A DNA stretch of 64,000 nt from NCBI GenBank assembly GCA_963740525.1, contig CAVUEG010000010.1, forward strand, positions 186,001-250,000, given 5' to 3'. Below, in pieces: positions 12,579-20,419 of this stretch. The position numbers were made by a program, and so were the translations under genes. The stretch is from CAVUEG01 sp963740525 (GTDB taxonomy: Bacteria > Actinomycetota > Actinomycetes > Propionibacteriales > Nocardioidaceae). The notes beneath the pieces were generated by a model. The model was not told the origin of the DNA, searched no databases, and saw only the letters and a list, made by a program, of their open reading frames with translations. Each line of letters opens with the position of its first letter. The first letter of the stretch is position 1.

Positions 12579-13712
12579 TCAGATCTCCGTTCCGAAGGCC
12601 GTGGTGAAGCGGACGTCGCCCTCGAACATGTCCCGCATGTCCTCGACGCCGTGGCGGAACATCAGCGTGCGGTCGATGCCCATCCCGAAGGCGAAGCCCG
12701 TGTAGCGCTCGCTGTCGACGCCACATGCGGTGAGCACGCGCGGGTTGACCACGCCGCACCCGCCCCACTCGATCCAGCCCTCGCCACGGCAGGTGCGACA
12801 GGGCTTTCCGTCGGCCGTCGTGTGGAACTCGTCGACGGCGCGGATGCCGGTGCCCCGGCAGACGAAGCAGACCAGGTCGACCTCGGCACTCGGCTCCGTG
12901 AACGGGAAGTACGACGGGCGGAAGCGGGTGCTGATCCCGTCCCCGAACATCGAGGCGGCGAAGTGGTCGAGGGTGCCCTTCAGGTGCGCCATCGTGATCC
13001 CCTCGTCGACCACGAGGCCCTCGACCTGGTGGAAGACGGGGCTGTGGGTGGCGTCGAACTCGTCGGTGCGGAAGACCCGGCCGGGACAGACCACGTAGAT
13101 CGGGGGGGTCCGGCTGAGCATCGTCCGGGCCTGCACCGGCGACGTGTGCGTCCGCAGCACGAGCGCATGCTCGGCGGGCTCTACCCAGAACGTGTCCTGC
13201 ATAGTCCTGGCCGGGTGGTCCGGACCGAGGTTCAGCGCGTCGAAGTTCAGCCACTCCGCCTCGACCAGCGGACCCTCGGCCACCTCCCAGCCCATGGCCA
13301 CGAAGACGTCCGCGATCCGCTCCGACAGCGTGGTCAGAGGATGGCGGGCACCGGCGGGGCGCCGGCCCCACGGCAGTGTGACGTCGACGGTCTCCTCTGC
13401 CAGCATTCGCGCCTCGTGCTCGGCCTCGAGCACCGACTGTCGCTCGGCGAGCGCCTGGCTCACCGCTCCGCGCGCCTGACCGATCCGCAGGCCGGCCTCC
13501 TTGCGCGCCTGGGGTGGCAGCGCCCCGATCTCGCGGTTGGCCAGCGCGAGCGGCGACCGGTCGCCCGTGTGCTCGATCCGGACCCGCTTGAGGTCGTCGA
13601 GGTCGGTGGCTCCCGCGATCGCCTCGAGAGCCTCGCTGCGCATCGCCTCGACCTGCTCCGCCTGGAGCGGGGTCACCTCGACCGGGTCGTACTCGGAGTT
13701 CGGGCCCGACAT
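12579..13712 (-). CDS. pheS: phenylalanine-tRNA ligase alpha subunit
   Basis: PheS is the catalytic class II subunit of phenylalanyl-tRNA synthetase. It has 377 residues. An N-terminal coiled-coil region (about 20-100) binds tRNA. The class II motif 2 region [19 protein letters not shown] and motif 3 [13 protein letters not shown] are present, and CFVCRGTG with CRTCRGEGW make Cys pairs seen in actinobacterial members. ATG 13712 has a GGAAGG ribosome site 5 bases upstream; longer in-frame extensions lack one. A TAGACT -10-like hexamer lies at 13766-13771. I found no T-box or Phe-rich leader peptide in the short gap before it. Confidence 0.96.
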   Translation of the reverse strand: MSGPNSEYDPVEVTPLQAEQVEAMRSEALEAIAGATDLDDLKRVRIEHTGDRSPLALANREIGALPPQARKEAGLRIGQARGAVSQALAERQSVLEAEHEARMLAEETVDVTLPWGRRPAGARHPLTTLSERIADVFVAMGWEVAEGPLVEAEWLNFDALNLGPDHPARTMQDTFWVEPAEHALVLRTHTSPVQARTMLSRTPPIYVVCPGRVFRTDEFDATHSPVFHQVEGLVVDEGITMAHLKGTLDHFAASMFGDGISTRFRPSYFPFTEPSAEVDLVCFVCRGTGIRAVDEFHTTADGKPCRTCRGEGWIEWGGCGVVNPRVLTACGVDSERYTGFAFGMGIDRTLMFRHGVEDMRDMFEGDVRFTTAFGTEI

Positions 13713-13800
13713 GACTGCCTTCCGTTGCGGACGTGACGCGGAGAGCGTCGTACGCGTCACCGCGCAGTCTAGGAACAGGCCCGCGTGGACCGCGAACCGG

Positions 13801-14868
13801 TTAGTGCTCGGCGCCGCGTCGGTCCTCGGTGGGCAGGACGATCGTGATCCGGGCACCCCCTGCGGGAGAGTCGCCGATCGCGATCGCCCCGCCGTGGGCC
13901 CGCACCAGGCCGTGGACGATGTACATGCCCAGGCCGGAGCCTCCGCGGGCGCCGTGCTTCCAGAACTTCGTGAACACGCGGACGCGGATCCGGGGGTCGA
14001 TGCCCTCGCCGTCGTCGTCCACGTTCATCACCACGGCTGGGTACGGCGCGTTCGCGGTGGTCGCACTCAGCGAGACCCGGACTACTCCCTCTCCGTGCCG
14101 GATCCCGTTCTCCACGAGGTTCGTGACGACCTGCGTGAGCTTGTCCGGGTCGAAGAAGACCCGGGGAAGATCCTCGGGCGAGGTCATCACCAGGGTGCGA
14201 GCCGTGGCATGTCGCGACGAGGCGAGGACCCGTTCCACGATCGCAGTGACGTCGGTCTCCCGCGGGTAGAGCGACAGCCTCCCGGTGTCGATCCGGGCGA
14301 CGTCGAGCAGCTCGGTGATCAGCCGGCTGAGCCGGTCGGCATCGGCGTTGACGGTGGTCAGCATCAGCAGCTTCTGGGCGTCGTTGAGCTTCTCCCACTT
14401 GCTCAGCAGCGTGGAGACGAAGCCCTTCACGCCGGTCAACGGCGAGCGCAGCTCGTGCGCGACCGTGGCGACCAGGTCCGAGCGCTCGCGGTCCAGTCGG
14501 GCCCGCTGCCTGGCGCTGCGCAGGTTCACCACCACCCGCTCGACGGGTCCGGTCGGCTGGACCCGGTGCAGACGCGCGGTGAGGAGGAGCTCGGTGCCGT
14601 TGGCGAGGAGCCAGGCCTGCTCGGTGATGCCGGTGCGCGTGGTGAGCCCGTCGTAGGGCTGGTTGGCGGAGAACCAGTCCTTGCCGTCCTGGTCGGCCAG
14701 CGCGATCACCTCGGCCAGGTGCCGCCCGACCAGCCCTTCGGGCGAGCCGTTCAGCATCCGACCGGCCACCGCGTTGACCAGCGTCACCGTCCCGTCACGG
14801 TCGGCCACGACGACACCGTCGGGCATCGCGTCGAGGACTTCGCGCTCGGTCTGTGCGATGAGGTCCAC
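13801..14868 (-). CDS. soluble PAS-domain sensor histidine kinase (orphan)
   Basis: This 355-residue histidine kinase has no membrane segment. An N-terminal PAS domain (about residues 8-110, [20 protein letters not shown]) is followed by a HisKA dimerisation helix with the phospho-accepting His in [18 protein letters not shown], then a HATPase_c domain with N box [14 protein letters not shown]1 DDDGEGID and G2 [14 protein letters not shown]. No response-regulator gene is nearby, so the partner must be elsewhere. The stimulus is unknown; a cytoplasmic PAS suggests an internal signal. GTG 14868 lies 6 bases after a TAGATT hexamer (14875-14880), so it may be transcribed as a leaderless mRNA from its own promoter inside the translation-gene cluster. 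Confidence 0.92.
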   Translation of the reverse strand: MDLIAQTEREVLDAMPDGVVVADRDGTVTLVNAVAGRMLNGSPEGLVGRHLAEVIALADQDGKDWFSANQPYDGLTTRTGITEQAWLLANGTELLLTARLHRVQPTGPVERVVVNLRSARQRARLDRERSDLVATVAHELRSPLTGVKGFVSTLLSKWEKLNDAQKLLMLTTVNADADRLSRLITELLDVARIDTGRLSLYPRETDVTAIVERVLASSRHATARTLVMTSPEDLPRVFFDPDKLTQVVTNLVENGIRHGEGVVRVSLSATTANAPYPAVVMNVDDDGEGIDPRIRVRVFTKFWKHGARGGSGLGMYIVHGLVRAHGGAIAIGDSPAGGARITIVLPTEDRRGAEH

Positions 14869-14874
14869 AGGGAC

Positions 14875-14880
14875 AATCTA
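14875..14880 (-). promoter_or_regulatory. -10 hexamer of a likely leaderless promoter for the histidine kinase
   Basis: TAGATT on the minus strand ends 6 bases before the GTG start of the kinase gene. A weak GCTGAC -35-like hexamer lies 16 bases upstream, at the end of the rRNA methyltransferase gene. No ribosome-binding site precedes the GTG. This spacing would place transcription start at the start codon. Confidence 0.55.
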
Positions 14881-14897
14881 GGGCACCGGTGTGCAGG

Positions 14898-15725
14898 TCA
14901 GCGGTGTGCGCGCGCCGAGGCGTAGAGGCAGATCGCCGCTGCCGTGGAGAGGTTGAGGGACTCGGCCCGGCCATGGATCGGGATCCGCACCCGATGGTCG
15001 GCCAGCTCCGCGGTCTCGGCGGGCAGACCCCAGGCCTCGTTGCCGAACAGCCAGGCGGTCGGGGCGGCGAGCAGGCCGGTGTCGGCGGCCTGGTCGAGGT
15101 CGATCTCCCCAGCCCCGTCGGCGGCCAGCACCTGAAGCCCCTGCTCCTGCAGGGCCAGCACCGCCAGGCCGGGCTCGTGCTCGACCGCGAGCGGAAGGTG
15201 GAACAGCGAGCCAACGGTCGCCCGCACGGTCTTGGGGTTGTACGCGTCGACCGAGTTGCCCGCGAAGACCACGGCATCGGCCCCGGCCGCGTCCGCGCAG
15301 CGGATGACGGTTCCGGCGTTGCCGGGGTCGCGTACGTCGGCACAGAGGGCGACGAGCGACGGCGTACCCCCGATGACCACGTCAAGTGGACGGTCGACGA
15401 ACCGGCAGACGGTGACGACTCCCTGAGGAGTCACGGTGTCGGCCAGGGAGGCCAGCGCGTCATCGTCGACCTCGTGCCACGGGAGCCCTGCCGCCAGCAC
15501 CCGCTGCCGCAGCGCGGAGTGCTCGGCCGTGGCGTCGCCTCGGGCGAAGACCTCGACCACGCAGCCGGCGAGGTCGAGCGCCTCGGTGAGGGCCTTGACC
15601 CCCTCGGCGAGGAAGAGCCGGTGCTCGGCCCGCGACGCACGAGTGGCGAGCCGCCGCGCCGCCTTCACGCGGCCGCTCCTGGTGCTCAGGAGTGCAGCGT
15701 GCGGCTGGGACACGGGGCTCGCCAT
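14898..15725 (-). CDS. TrmH/SpoU-family RNA 2'-O-methyltransferase (TsnR-like)
   Basis: The 275-residue protein is a SPOUT RNA methyltransferase. The three family motifs are visible: ALCADVRDPGNAGTVIR (motif 1), AWLFGNEAWGLP (motif 2) and VRIPIHGRAESLNLSTAAA (motif 3), which together form the knotted SAM site. The N-terminal segment (SRAEHRLFLAEGVKALTEAL) is an L30e-like RNA-binding domain. It follows rplT with a 51-base gap, and this infC-rpmI-rplT-tsnR order is typical of actinomycetes. It probably modifies 23S rRNA, but the exact nucleotide cannot be read from the sequence. Resistance-type relatives exist, and nothing here supports that role specifically. Confidence 0.92.
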   Translation of the reverse strand: MASPVSQPHAALLSTRSGRVKAARRLATRASRAEHRLFLAEGVKALTEALDLAGCVVEVFARGDATAEHSALRQRVLAAGLPWHEVDDDALASLADTVTPQGVVTVCRFVDRPLDVVIGGTPSLVALCADVRDPGNAGTVIRCADAAGADAVVFAGNSVDAYNPKTVRATVGSLFHLPLAVEHEPGLAVLALQEQGLQVLAADGAGEIDLDQAADTGLLAAPTAWLFGNEAWGLPAETAELADHRVRIPIHGRAESLNLSTAAAICLYASARAHR

Positions 15726-15776
15726 CGACGTGAGGAGTCAGACCCGCCCGCCCTCACGGGCGGGAGCGGCCTGCGC

Positions 15777-16160
15777 TCAGGCGGAGGCCGGAGCGTTGAC
15801 GTCCTCGGGAAGCGCTGCCTTGGCAGCCTCCACGAGCACGGTGAACGCCGGGGCGTCGTTGACCGCGAGGTCGGCCAGGATCTTGCGGTCGACCTCGATC
15901 TCGGCCAGACGAAGGCCCTGGATCAGGCGGTTGTAGGTGATGCCGTTGGCGCGGGCCGCAGCGTTGATCCGCTGGATCCACAGCCGACGGAAGTCGCCCT
16001 TGCGCTTCTTCCGGTCGTTGTAGCTGTAGACCAGGGAGTGGGTGACCTGCTCCTTGGCCTTGCGGTACAGGCGCGAACGCTGTCCGCGGTAGCCGGAGGC
16101 CCGCTCGAGGGTTACCCGGCGCTTCTTGTGGGCGTTTACCGCCCGCTTGACGCGTGCCAC
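15777..16160 (-). CDS. rplT: 50S ribosomal protein L20
   Basis: L20 binds 23S rRNA early in 50S assembly. The 127 residues include the family blocks [59 protein letters not shown] and [12 protein letters not shown]. The C-terminus (DVNAPASA) is slightly longer than in many species. It is the third gene of infC-rpmI-rplT. In other bacteria L20 represses this operon by binding its leader, and the structured infC leader at 17131-17400 makes that plausible here. Confidence 0.98.
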   Translation of the reverse strand: MARVKRAVNAHKKRRVTLERASGYRGQRSRLYRKAKEQVTHSLVYSYNDRKKRKGDFRRLWIQRINAAARANGITYNRLIQGLRLAEIEVDRKILADLAVNDAPAFTVLVEAAKAALPEDVNAPASA

Positions 16161-16202
16161 TTGATACTCCTAGTTGTGCGAAATCGTGAGGGGAGGAAGG
16201 GC

Positions 16203-16397
16203 TCAGAGACCGAGCATTTTGCGGGCCCGCTTGACGTCGGCCTTGGCGACCGCAGTCGTGCCCGACAGTCGGCGGGTGACGTTCGACGGCTTCTTCTCCA
16301 GGTTGTGGCGCATCCCGGCCTTCTGGCGAAGGATCTTGCCGGTTCCCGTCACGCGGAAGCGCTTGCTCGCACCGGAGTGCGTCTTGTTCTTCGGCAT
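16203..16397 (-). CDS. rpmI: 50S ribosomal protein L35
   Basis: L35 is a small basic 50S protein. All 64 residues match the family: [20 protein letters not shown], then [19 protein letters not shown] and [20 protein letters not shown]. The gaps to infC (63 bases) and rplT (42 bases) are short, with purine-rich ribosome sites, so the three genes form one operon. Confidence 0.98.
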   Translation of the reverse strand: MPKNKTHSGASKRFRVTGTGKILRQKAGMRHNLEKKPSNVTRRLSGTTAVAKADVKRARKMLGL

Positions 16398-16460
16398 CTC
16401 GTGTCTCTCTATCTCGTCGTACCGCGCGCGGCATCTGCGCGCGGCGTCAACTCGTCTTGG

Positions 16461-17132
16461 TCAGGCTTCGATCTCGGGGTCCAGGTTCTCTGAACGCCCG
16501 CGCTCCTTCTTCGGCCCCGGAGCCGTAGCGGTCCGCTCGGCCCGCTCCTCGGCCCGCTCCACCGCGAGGGCGGCGGCGCGGGTCTCCTTCTCGGCCTTCA
16601 CCTCGGCCTTGGCCTCGGACTTCTTCTTGTGCGGTCCGAGGACCATCACCATGTTGCGGCCGTCCTGCTTCGGCGAGGACTCCACGAAGCCCAGCTCGCC
16701 GACGTCCTCGGCCAGTCGCTGCAGCAAACGGAACCCGAGCTCGGGACGGTGCTGCTCGCGGCCGCGGAACATGATCGTGATCTTGACCTTGTCACCCGAG
16801 CGGAGGAACCGCACGACGTGACCCTTCTTGGTCTCGTAGTCGTGCGCGTCGATCTTGGGCCGGAGCTTCATTTCCTTGATGACCGTGTTGGTCTGGTTCC
16901 GGCGAGCTTCACGGGCCTTCTGCGCAGTTTCGTACTTGAACTTGCCGTAGTCCATGAGCTTGCAGACGGGCGGTCGAGCCGTGGGCGCAACCTCGACGAG
17001 GTCGAGATCGGCCTCCTGCGCGAGGCGCAGCGCATCGGCGGTCGGGACGATGCCGACCGTTTCGCCATTGGGTCCAACGAGCCGGACTTCGGAAACCCGA
17101 ATCCGGTCGTTGATTCGCAGCTCTGTGGTGAT
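16461..17132 (-). CDS. infC: translation initiation factor IF-3, AUC start codon
   Basis: IF-3 binds the 30S subunit and checks start codons and initiator tRNA. The conserved protein begins [19 protein letters not shown], well upstream of the first ATG at 16955. The only start with a ribosome site is ATC at 17132..17130, preceded by AGGAGG. This gives 223 residues; the C-terminal 45 are a charged Ala/Glu/Lys extension typical of actinomycetes. A rare start codon on infC is the basis of IF-3 autoregulation in other bacteria, because IF-3 rejects non-AUG starts. Here the same AGGAGG and ATC also lie in a perfect inverted repeat (17131-17141 with 17175-17185). Confidence 0.95.
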   Translation of the reverse strand: MTTELRINDRIRVSEVRLVGPNGETVGIVPTADALRLAQEADLDLVEVAPTARPPVCKLMDYGKFKYETAQKAREARRNQTNTVIKEMKLRPKIDAHDYETKKGHVVRFLRSGDKVKITIMFRGREQHRPELGFRLLQRLAEDVGELGFVESSPKQDGRNMVMVLGPHKKKSEAKAEVKAEKETRAAALAVERAEERAERTATAPGPKKERGRSENLDPEIEA

Positions 17133-17185
17133 GGGTCCTCCTGGGGTGAATGTGGGCCTAGCCGGACTCGGCGTGGAGGACCCAT
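17131..17185 (-). promoter_or_regulatory. hairpin predicted to hide the infC ribosome site and AUC start
   Basis: The bases ATGGGTCCTCC at 17131-17141 and GGAGGACCCAT at 17175-17185 (plus-strand reading) are perfect inverted repeats of 11 bp. In the infC mRNA the 3' arm contains the Shine-Dalgarno GGAGG and the first two bases of the AUC start. The 33-base loop could form a smaller GCC/GGC hairpin. The 5' arm directly follows the U-run of the terminator at 17187-17218. Folding would block initiation; opening by a ligand (L20 or IF-3, or transcript context) would allow it. The pairing is seen directly and the regulation is inference. Confidence 0.7.
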
Positions 17186-17186
17186 G

Positions 17187-17218
17187 AAAAATGGCCTCCG
17201 CGACACAAGCGAAGGCCA
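17187..17218 (-). terminator. intrinsic terminator (attenuator) in the infC leader
   Basis: On the minus strand a 10-bp stem (TGGCCTTCGC with GCGGAGGCCA, one G-U pair) with a 7-base loop TTGTGTC is followed at once by ATTTTTC-type sequence with five T residues (17187-17191). This is a strong intrinsic terminator, and it lies between the leader promoter and infC, so it would act as an attenuator for the infC-rpmI-rplT operon. No U-run follows the stem on the other strand, so it is one-directional. Confidence 0.75.
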
Positions 17219-17389
17219 GTCACGGGTGCGGCGAACCACACCCTGCGAGAGCACGACAGGTACGGCGTGCTCCGCGACCGGACCCGACGACCTGAGGCGG
17301 TCGATGCGGGTGGGAGACTAGGTCCCCGCTTGTGACTCCGGTCCTCCTGTGTGCACGAGCACACCGGCTGCCGGAATCGGTCTTGGTCC

Positions 17390-17419
17390 AGCATAGCGGT
17401 GACCACCCGGCCAGGTGAA
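17390..17419 (-). promoter_or_regulatory. promoter of the infC-rpmI-rplT operon
   Basis: On the minus strand TTCACC (17414-17419) and TATGCT (17390-17395) are separated by 18 bases, fitting a housekeeping-sigma promoter of an actinomycete. Transcription would start near 17383 and give a leader of about 250 bases before the infC AUC start. Confidence 0.6.
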
Positions 17420-17452
17420 ATCCTGGGTGCTGGCGCATGGCACGATGCGCGG

Positions 17453-17851
17453 ATGGACGCCTCCCCTCCCGCACCCCAGTCCGGCTCCCAGAGCTCCTTC
17501 CAGCCCGGGGCCGCCGGAGGCTCGCGTGACATCGCCGAGGTGCCGGCCCTGGAGATCGTCTCGACCGCCGCCCTGCACCTGATGAGCGCGGCGGCGGTCA
17601 ACCTCGGCCTCGCCGAGGACCTCCCCGAGCACCGGGACCTCGACGAGGCCCGCACCCTGATCGAGGCGCTCGCCGCCCTCGTGGTCACCTCGGCGCCGCG
17701 GATGGGGCACCACCACGCGGCTCCTCTGCGCGACGGGCTCCGCTCCCTCCAGCTCGCGTTCCGCGAGGCCTCGGAGATCCCCGACGCTCCCGGCGAGGGC
17801 CCCGGCGAGAAGCTCACCGGCCCCGTGTCCGCGGTCGGCGGGAACCGCTAG
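17453..17851 (+). CDS. DUF1844 domain protein
   Basis: The 132-residue protein matches the DUF1844 family in its core (about residues 26-105): DIAEVPALEIVSTAALHLMS, then AAVNLGLAEDLPEH and RTLIEALAALVVTSAPRMG. The function is unknown. Members commonly sit divergently next to infC in actinomycetes, as here. It is mainly helical and soluble with disordered ends. The start ATG 17453 was chosen over an upstream in-frame ATG at 17351 because the conserved part begins soon after and the upstream part overlaps the infC promoter. Its stop overlaps the stop of the convergent SseB-like gene by 3 bases. Confidence 0.85.
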   Translation: MDASPPAPQSGSQSSFQPGAAGGSRDIAEVPALEIVSTAALHLMSAAAVNLGLAEDLPEHRDLDEARTLIEALAALVVTSAPRMGHHHAAPLRDGLRSLQLAFREASEIPDAPGEGPGEKLTGPVSAVGGNR

Positions 17852-18342
17852 TCCGCGATGACCCAGGCGTAGTGCGACCCCAGCCTGGCCAGGGTCCGAC
17901 CGTCGGCGAGGGCCCGGAGGTCCTCGGTCTCCACGACCAGGCGCACCGGGCCGGCCACGTCGACGAGAAGCGCCTCGGCGCCGTCCTGGACCGCTGCCGC
18001 GGCTGCGGTCCTCGCGCTCACCGGCACCGGGCGGGCGTCGGGGTTCCACCGCCGCAACGAGTCGATGCAGGTGAACGCCAGCAGGGCGCTGCGGCCGTCA
18101 CGCCCGCGCATCAGCACCGTCGCCATGTCGGAGGTCTTGTCGCGCGCCAGCCCCTGCTCGTCGTTCTCGACCTCGCCGAGGACGGCAACGACCGGCACCA
18201 TCAGCCGCGCGACCTGTAGTCGGGCAAGGGTCTCGTTGTGCCGGGCGTCCGGCTCCAGGTCGTAGGCCGCGAGAGCCGCGGCGAGCTCGGGGTCGGCCCG
18301 ACCGTCGTCATCAGCGAAGCCTGGGTCCGGAACCGTGCGCAT
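17848..18342 (-). CDS. SseB N-terminal-domain protein
   Basis: The 164-residue protein has the fold of the SseB N-terminal domain: a variable N-terminus, VARLMVPVVAVLGEVEN, TSDMATVLMRGRDGRSALLA, FTCIDSLRRWNPDARPVPV, and a C-terminal segment ending in LARLGSHYAWVIAD. Members are widespread in actinomycetes and have no proven biochemical role. The gene stands alone on the minus strand between two plus-strand groups, and its stop overlaps that of the DUF1844 gene. A 111-base gap with no evident structure separates its start from the next plus-strand gene. Confidence 0.8.
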   Translation of the reverse strand: MRTVPDPGFADDDGRADPELAAALAAYDLEPDARHNETLARLQVARLMVPVVAVLGEVENDEQGLARDKTSDMATVLMRGRDGRSALLAFTCIDSLRRWNPDARPVPVSARTAAAAAVQDGAEALLVDVAGPVRLVVETEDLRALADGRTLARLGSHYAWVIAD

Positions 18343-18453
18343 GGCTCCATGCTCCCAGCCCGCCCGCGACAACCTCACGGCACCGCCCGCCCGTGGCTGT
18401 CCAGAGGGTGTCGGTGAGACGGAGGTCACGTGGCGCCGCCCTAGTCTGGGGCC

Positions 18454-19680
18454 ATGGCAGCGACCGATCCGACCAGCGACCACGCGCGCGTGGCACTGCG
18501 AGACCGGCTCACCCGGGCGCTCGAACGCCTCGACGAGGCACCTCCGGCACCGATCGGGATCGTCGACCTCGACGCCTTCGACGCCAATGCCGACGATCTG
18601 GCCCGTCGGGCCGCCGGTACGCCGATCCGGGTCGCCTCGAAGTCCCTGCGGATCCCGGCGCTGATCGGACGCGCCCTCGAGCACCGCGGCTTCTCCGGCA
18701 TCCTCGCCTACACGCTGCGTGAGGCACTCTGGCTCGTCCACGAGGGTCTCAGCGACGACGTCGTCCTGGCCTACCCCACCGTGGACCCCGGGGCCCTGGC
18801 ACGCCTGTCCGGTGACGATCGTGCTCTGGCCGCGATCACGGTGATGGTCGACGACCGGGCCCACCTGGACCTGATCGACTCCGTCCGGCCCGGCGGGGCG
18901 CCGGTCCGGGTCGCGATCGACGTCGACGCCGGCCTGCGGCTTGGCCGCGCCCACCTGGGCCCGAAGCGCTCGCCGCTCTACGAGCCGTCCGACGTGCTCG
19001 CCCTCGCCCGCGACGTCGTCTCCCGTCCCGGGCTCGCGCTGGTCGGCGTGATGACCTACGAGGGCCAGGTCGCCGGGGTCGCGGACGACGTACCCCGACG
19101 CCGGGCGAAGTCGCTCGCCGTCCGCCAGATGAAGGCCACCTCCCTGCAACAGCTCGAGGCCCGTCGGGGGGCCATCGCCCACGCGCTGCGCGAGCTCACC
19201 GAGCTCGAGTTCTGGAACGCCGGCGGCTCGGGCAGCGTCGAGACCAGTGCCGCCGACCCGGTGGTGACTGAGGTCGCCGCCGGGTCGGCCCTGCTCGCCC
19301 CCCACCTCTTCGACCACTACCGGGCCTTCTCCCCCACCCCGGCCGCCTTCTTCGGGGTCCCGGTGGTCCGGCGCCCCTCCCTGGACATCGTGACCGTCGC
19401 CGGAGGCGGGCTGGTCGCGTCGGGTCCTGCGGGCAGGGACCGGCTCCCGCTCCCCTGGTCCCCGCCCGGCCTCCACCTCACCGGACTCGAGGGCGCCGGG
19501 GAGGTCCAGACCCCGCTCACCGGCCCCGGGGCCGCGGGACTCGCCATCGGGGACCTGGTGTGGTTCCGCCACGCCAAGGCGGGAGAGCTCGCGGAGCACC
19601 TCCGACGCGTGCACCTGGTCCGCAGGGACGCGGTCACCGACATCGTCCGCACCTATCGCGGGTACGGCCTCGCATGGTGA
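18454..19680 (+). CDS. PLP-dependent amino acid deaminase/aldolase (alanine racemase N-terminal fold)
   Basis: This 408-residue enzyme has the PLP TIM barrel of alanine racemase and D-threonine aldolase. Residues 36-62 read IGIVDLDAFDANADDLARRA, and the PLP lysine is in PIRVASKSLRIPAL. VRVAIDVDAGLRLGRAHLG and the GGSGSVETSAADPVVTEVAA glycine-rich phosphate loop follow, and the C-terminal beta domain holds GDLVWFRHAKAGELAEHL. The group is usually annotated as amino acid deaminase/aldolase; substrate and reaction cannot be fixed from sequence. The next gene starts 7 bases before its stop, so the two are coupled. It probably handles a D-amino or hydroxyamino acid, which is inference. Confidence 0.82.
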   Translation: MAATDPTSDHARVALRDRLTRALERLDEAPPAPIGIVDLDAFDANADDLARRAAGTPIRVASKSLRIPALIGRALEHRGFSGILAYTLREALWLVHEGLSDDVVLAYPTVDPGALARLSGDDRALAAITVMVDDRAHLDLIDSVRPGGAPVRVAIDVDAGLRLGRAHLGPKRSPLYEPSDVLALARDVVSRPGLALVGVMTYEGQVAGVADDVPRRRAKSLAVRQMKATSLQQLEARRGAIAHALRELTELEFWNAGGSGSVETSAADPVVTEVAAGSALLAPHLFDHYRAFSPTPAAFFGVPVVRRPSLDIVTVAGGGLVASGPAGRDRLPLPWSPPGLHLTGLEGAGEVQTPLTGPGAAGLAIGDLVWFRHAKAGELAEHLRRVHLVRRDAVTDIVRTYRGYGLAW

Positions 19681-20270
19681 GCGTCCAGGCCGAGGCCGAG
19701 ACCGTGCTGGCCGACACGATGGCGCAGCCGCCGACCCTCGGTGAGTCGAGACTGGTCTGCATCGACGGACCTGCCGGCAGTGGCAAGACGACGCTGGCCC
19801 GGGCGGTCCTTGCGGCGGCTCGGGACCTGCAGCCGTCCGGCCTGGCCCACCTGGTCCACATGGACGACCTGTACGCCGGCTGGAACGGCCTCGCCGATGT
19901 GGCGGCACGGGTCCAGGCACTGCTCGAGCCGCTCTCGCGGGGCGAGCCCGGGAGGTACCAGCGCTACGACTGGGTCGAGCAGCAGTTTGCCGAGTGGCAC
20001 GAGGTCAGCCCGGTCCCGTTGCTCATCCTGGAGGGCGTGGGCTCGGGCTCGCGGGGATACCGTCAGTGGGTGACCACGCTGGTCTGGGTCACGGCGCCGC
20101 CACGGCTGCGTCTCCAGCGCGGCCTGGACCGAGACGGCCACGAGCTGCACGACCGCTGGGTCGCCTGGATGGCCGACGAGGCAGCGCTCTTCCGGCGCGA
20201 GGCCACGCGGCGGCGCGCCCAGCTTCTGGTCGACGGCACCGGCGCTGACGAGCCGGTCTCCCGGCGCTGA
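19674..20270 (+). CDS. P-loop kinase of the uridine kinase-like family
   Basis: The 198-residue protein has a Walker A motif CIDGPAGSGKTTLARAVL near residue 30, a MDDLYAGWNGL segment where uridine/cytidine kinases carry substrate-binding aspartates, RYDWVEQQFAEWHEV, and a LLILEGVGSGSRGYRQ Walker-B-like strand. Arginines in TAPPRLRLQRGLDRDG could form the lid. It is probably a small-molecule kinase; the substrate is unknown. ATG 19674 overlaps the previous gene by 7 bases, and a GTG one codon later is an alternative. Co-translation with the PLP enzyme suggests a shared pathway. Confidence 0.75.
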   Translation: MVSVQAEAETVLADTMAQPPTLGESRLVCIDGPAGSGKTTLARAVLAAARDLQPSGLAHLVHMDDLYAGWNGLADVAARVQALLEPLSRGEPGRYQRYDWVEQQFAEWHEVSPVPLLILEGVGSGSRGYRQWVTTLVWVTAPPRLRLQRGLDRDGHELHDRWVAWMADEAALFRREATRRRAQLLVDGTGADEPVSRR

Positions 20271-20340
20271 CGGCTCGGCTCGGGTCATCGCCACCACCGG
20301 TCCCGGCCCGGCCATGACAGGCTGGCCCGAGGAGAACCCA

Positions 20341-20381
20341 GCACGAACCCGGCACGAACCTGCACGAACCCGGCACGAACC
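20341..20381 (+). repeat. four direct copies of GCACGAACC at 10-11 base spacing
   Basis: GCACGAACC begins at 20341, 20352, 20362 and 20373, giving steps of 11, 10 and 11 bases, so the copies lie on one face of the DNA helix. They sit in the 149-base gap before the aldose-epimerase gene and could be a regulator site or a simple slippage repeat. The rest of that gap shows nothing else I recognise. Confidence 0.8.
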
Positions 20382-20419
20382 CTGAAGGACCTGGACGAGC
20401 CCCGACGAAGAGGTGACGA

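Larger units (their letters stand above)
17133..17452. other. 320-base gap: infC leader and divergent promoters
   Basis: This gene-free stretch separates infC (minus) from the DUF1844 gene (plus). From right to left it holds an infC promoter (17390-17419), a small perfect hairpin GTGTGC-ACGA-GCACAC (17349-17364), an AGGAGG sequence just after that hairpin on the minus strand, the attenuator (17187-17218) and the start-codon-hiding repeat (17131-17185). A minus-strand frame can be read through most of the leader, but its composition is not protein-like. The promoter of the plus-strand DUF1844 gene must also lie at the right end of this region; I could not place it. Confidence 0.7.

Noticed and set aside
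10545..13736. Very long open frame opposite pheT-pheS (and similar ones opposite ribBA, alaS, carB and aroE-mltG)
   Set aside because: These are mirror frames of strongly coding GC-rich genes; their products are Arg/Gly/Val-rich and lack recognisable domains.
13713..13800. T-box or Phe-rich leader peptide controlling pheST
   Set aside because: The gap is only 88 bases, with no T-box sequence, no run of Phe codons and no terminator.
16461..16955. IF-3 starting at ATG 16955
   Set aside because: This would remove the conserved N-terminal domain; the coding sequence continues upstream to an ATC with AGGAGG.
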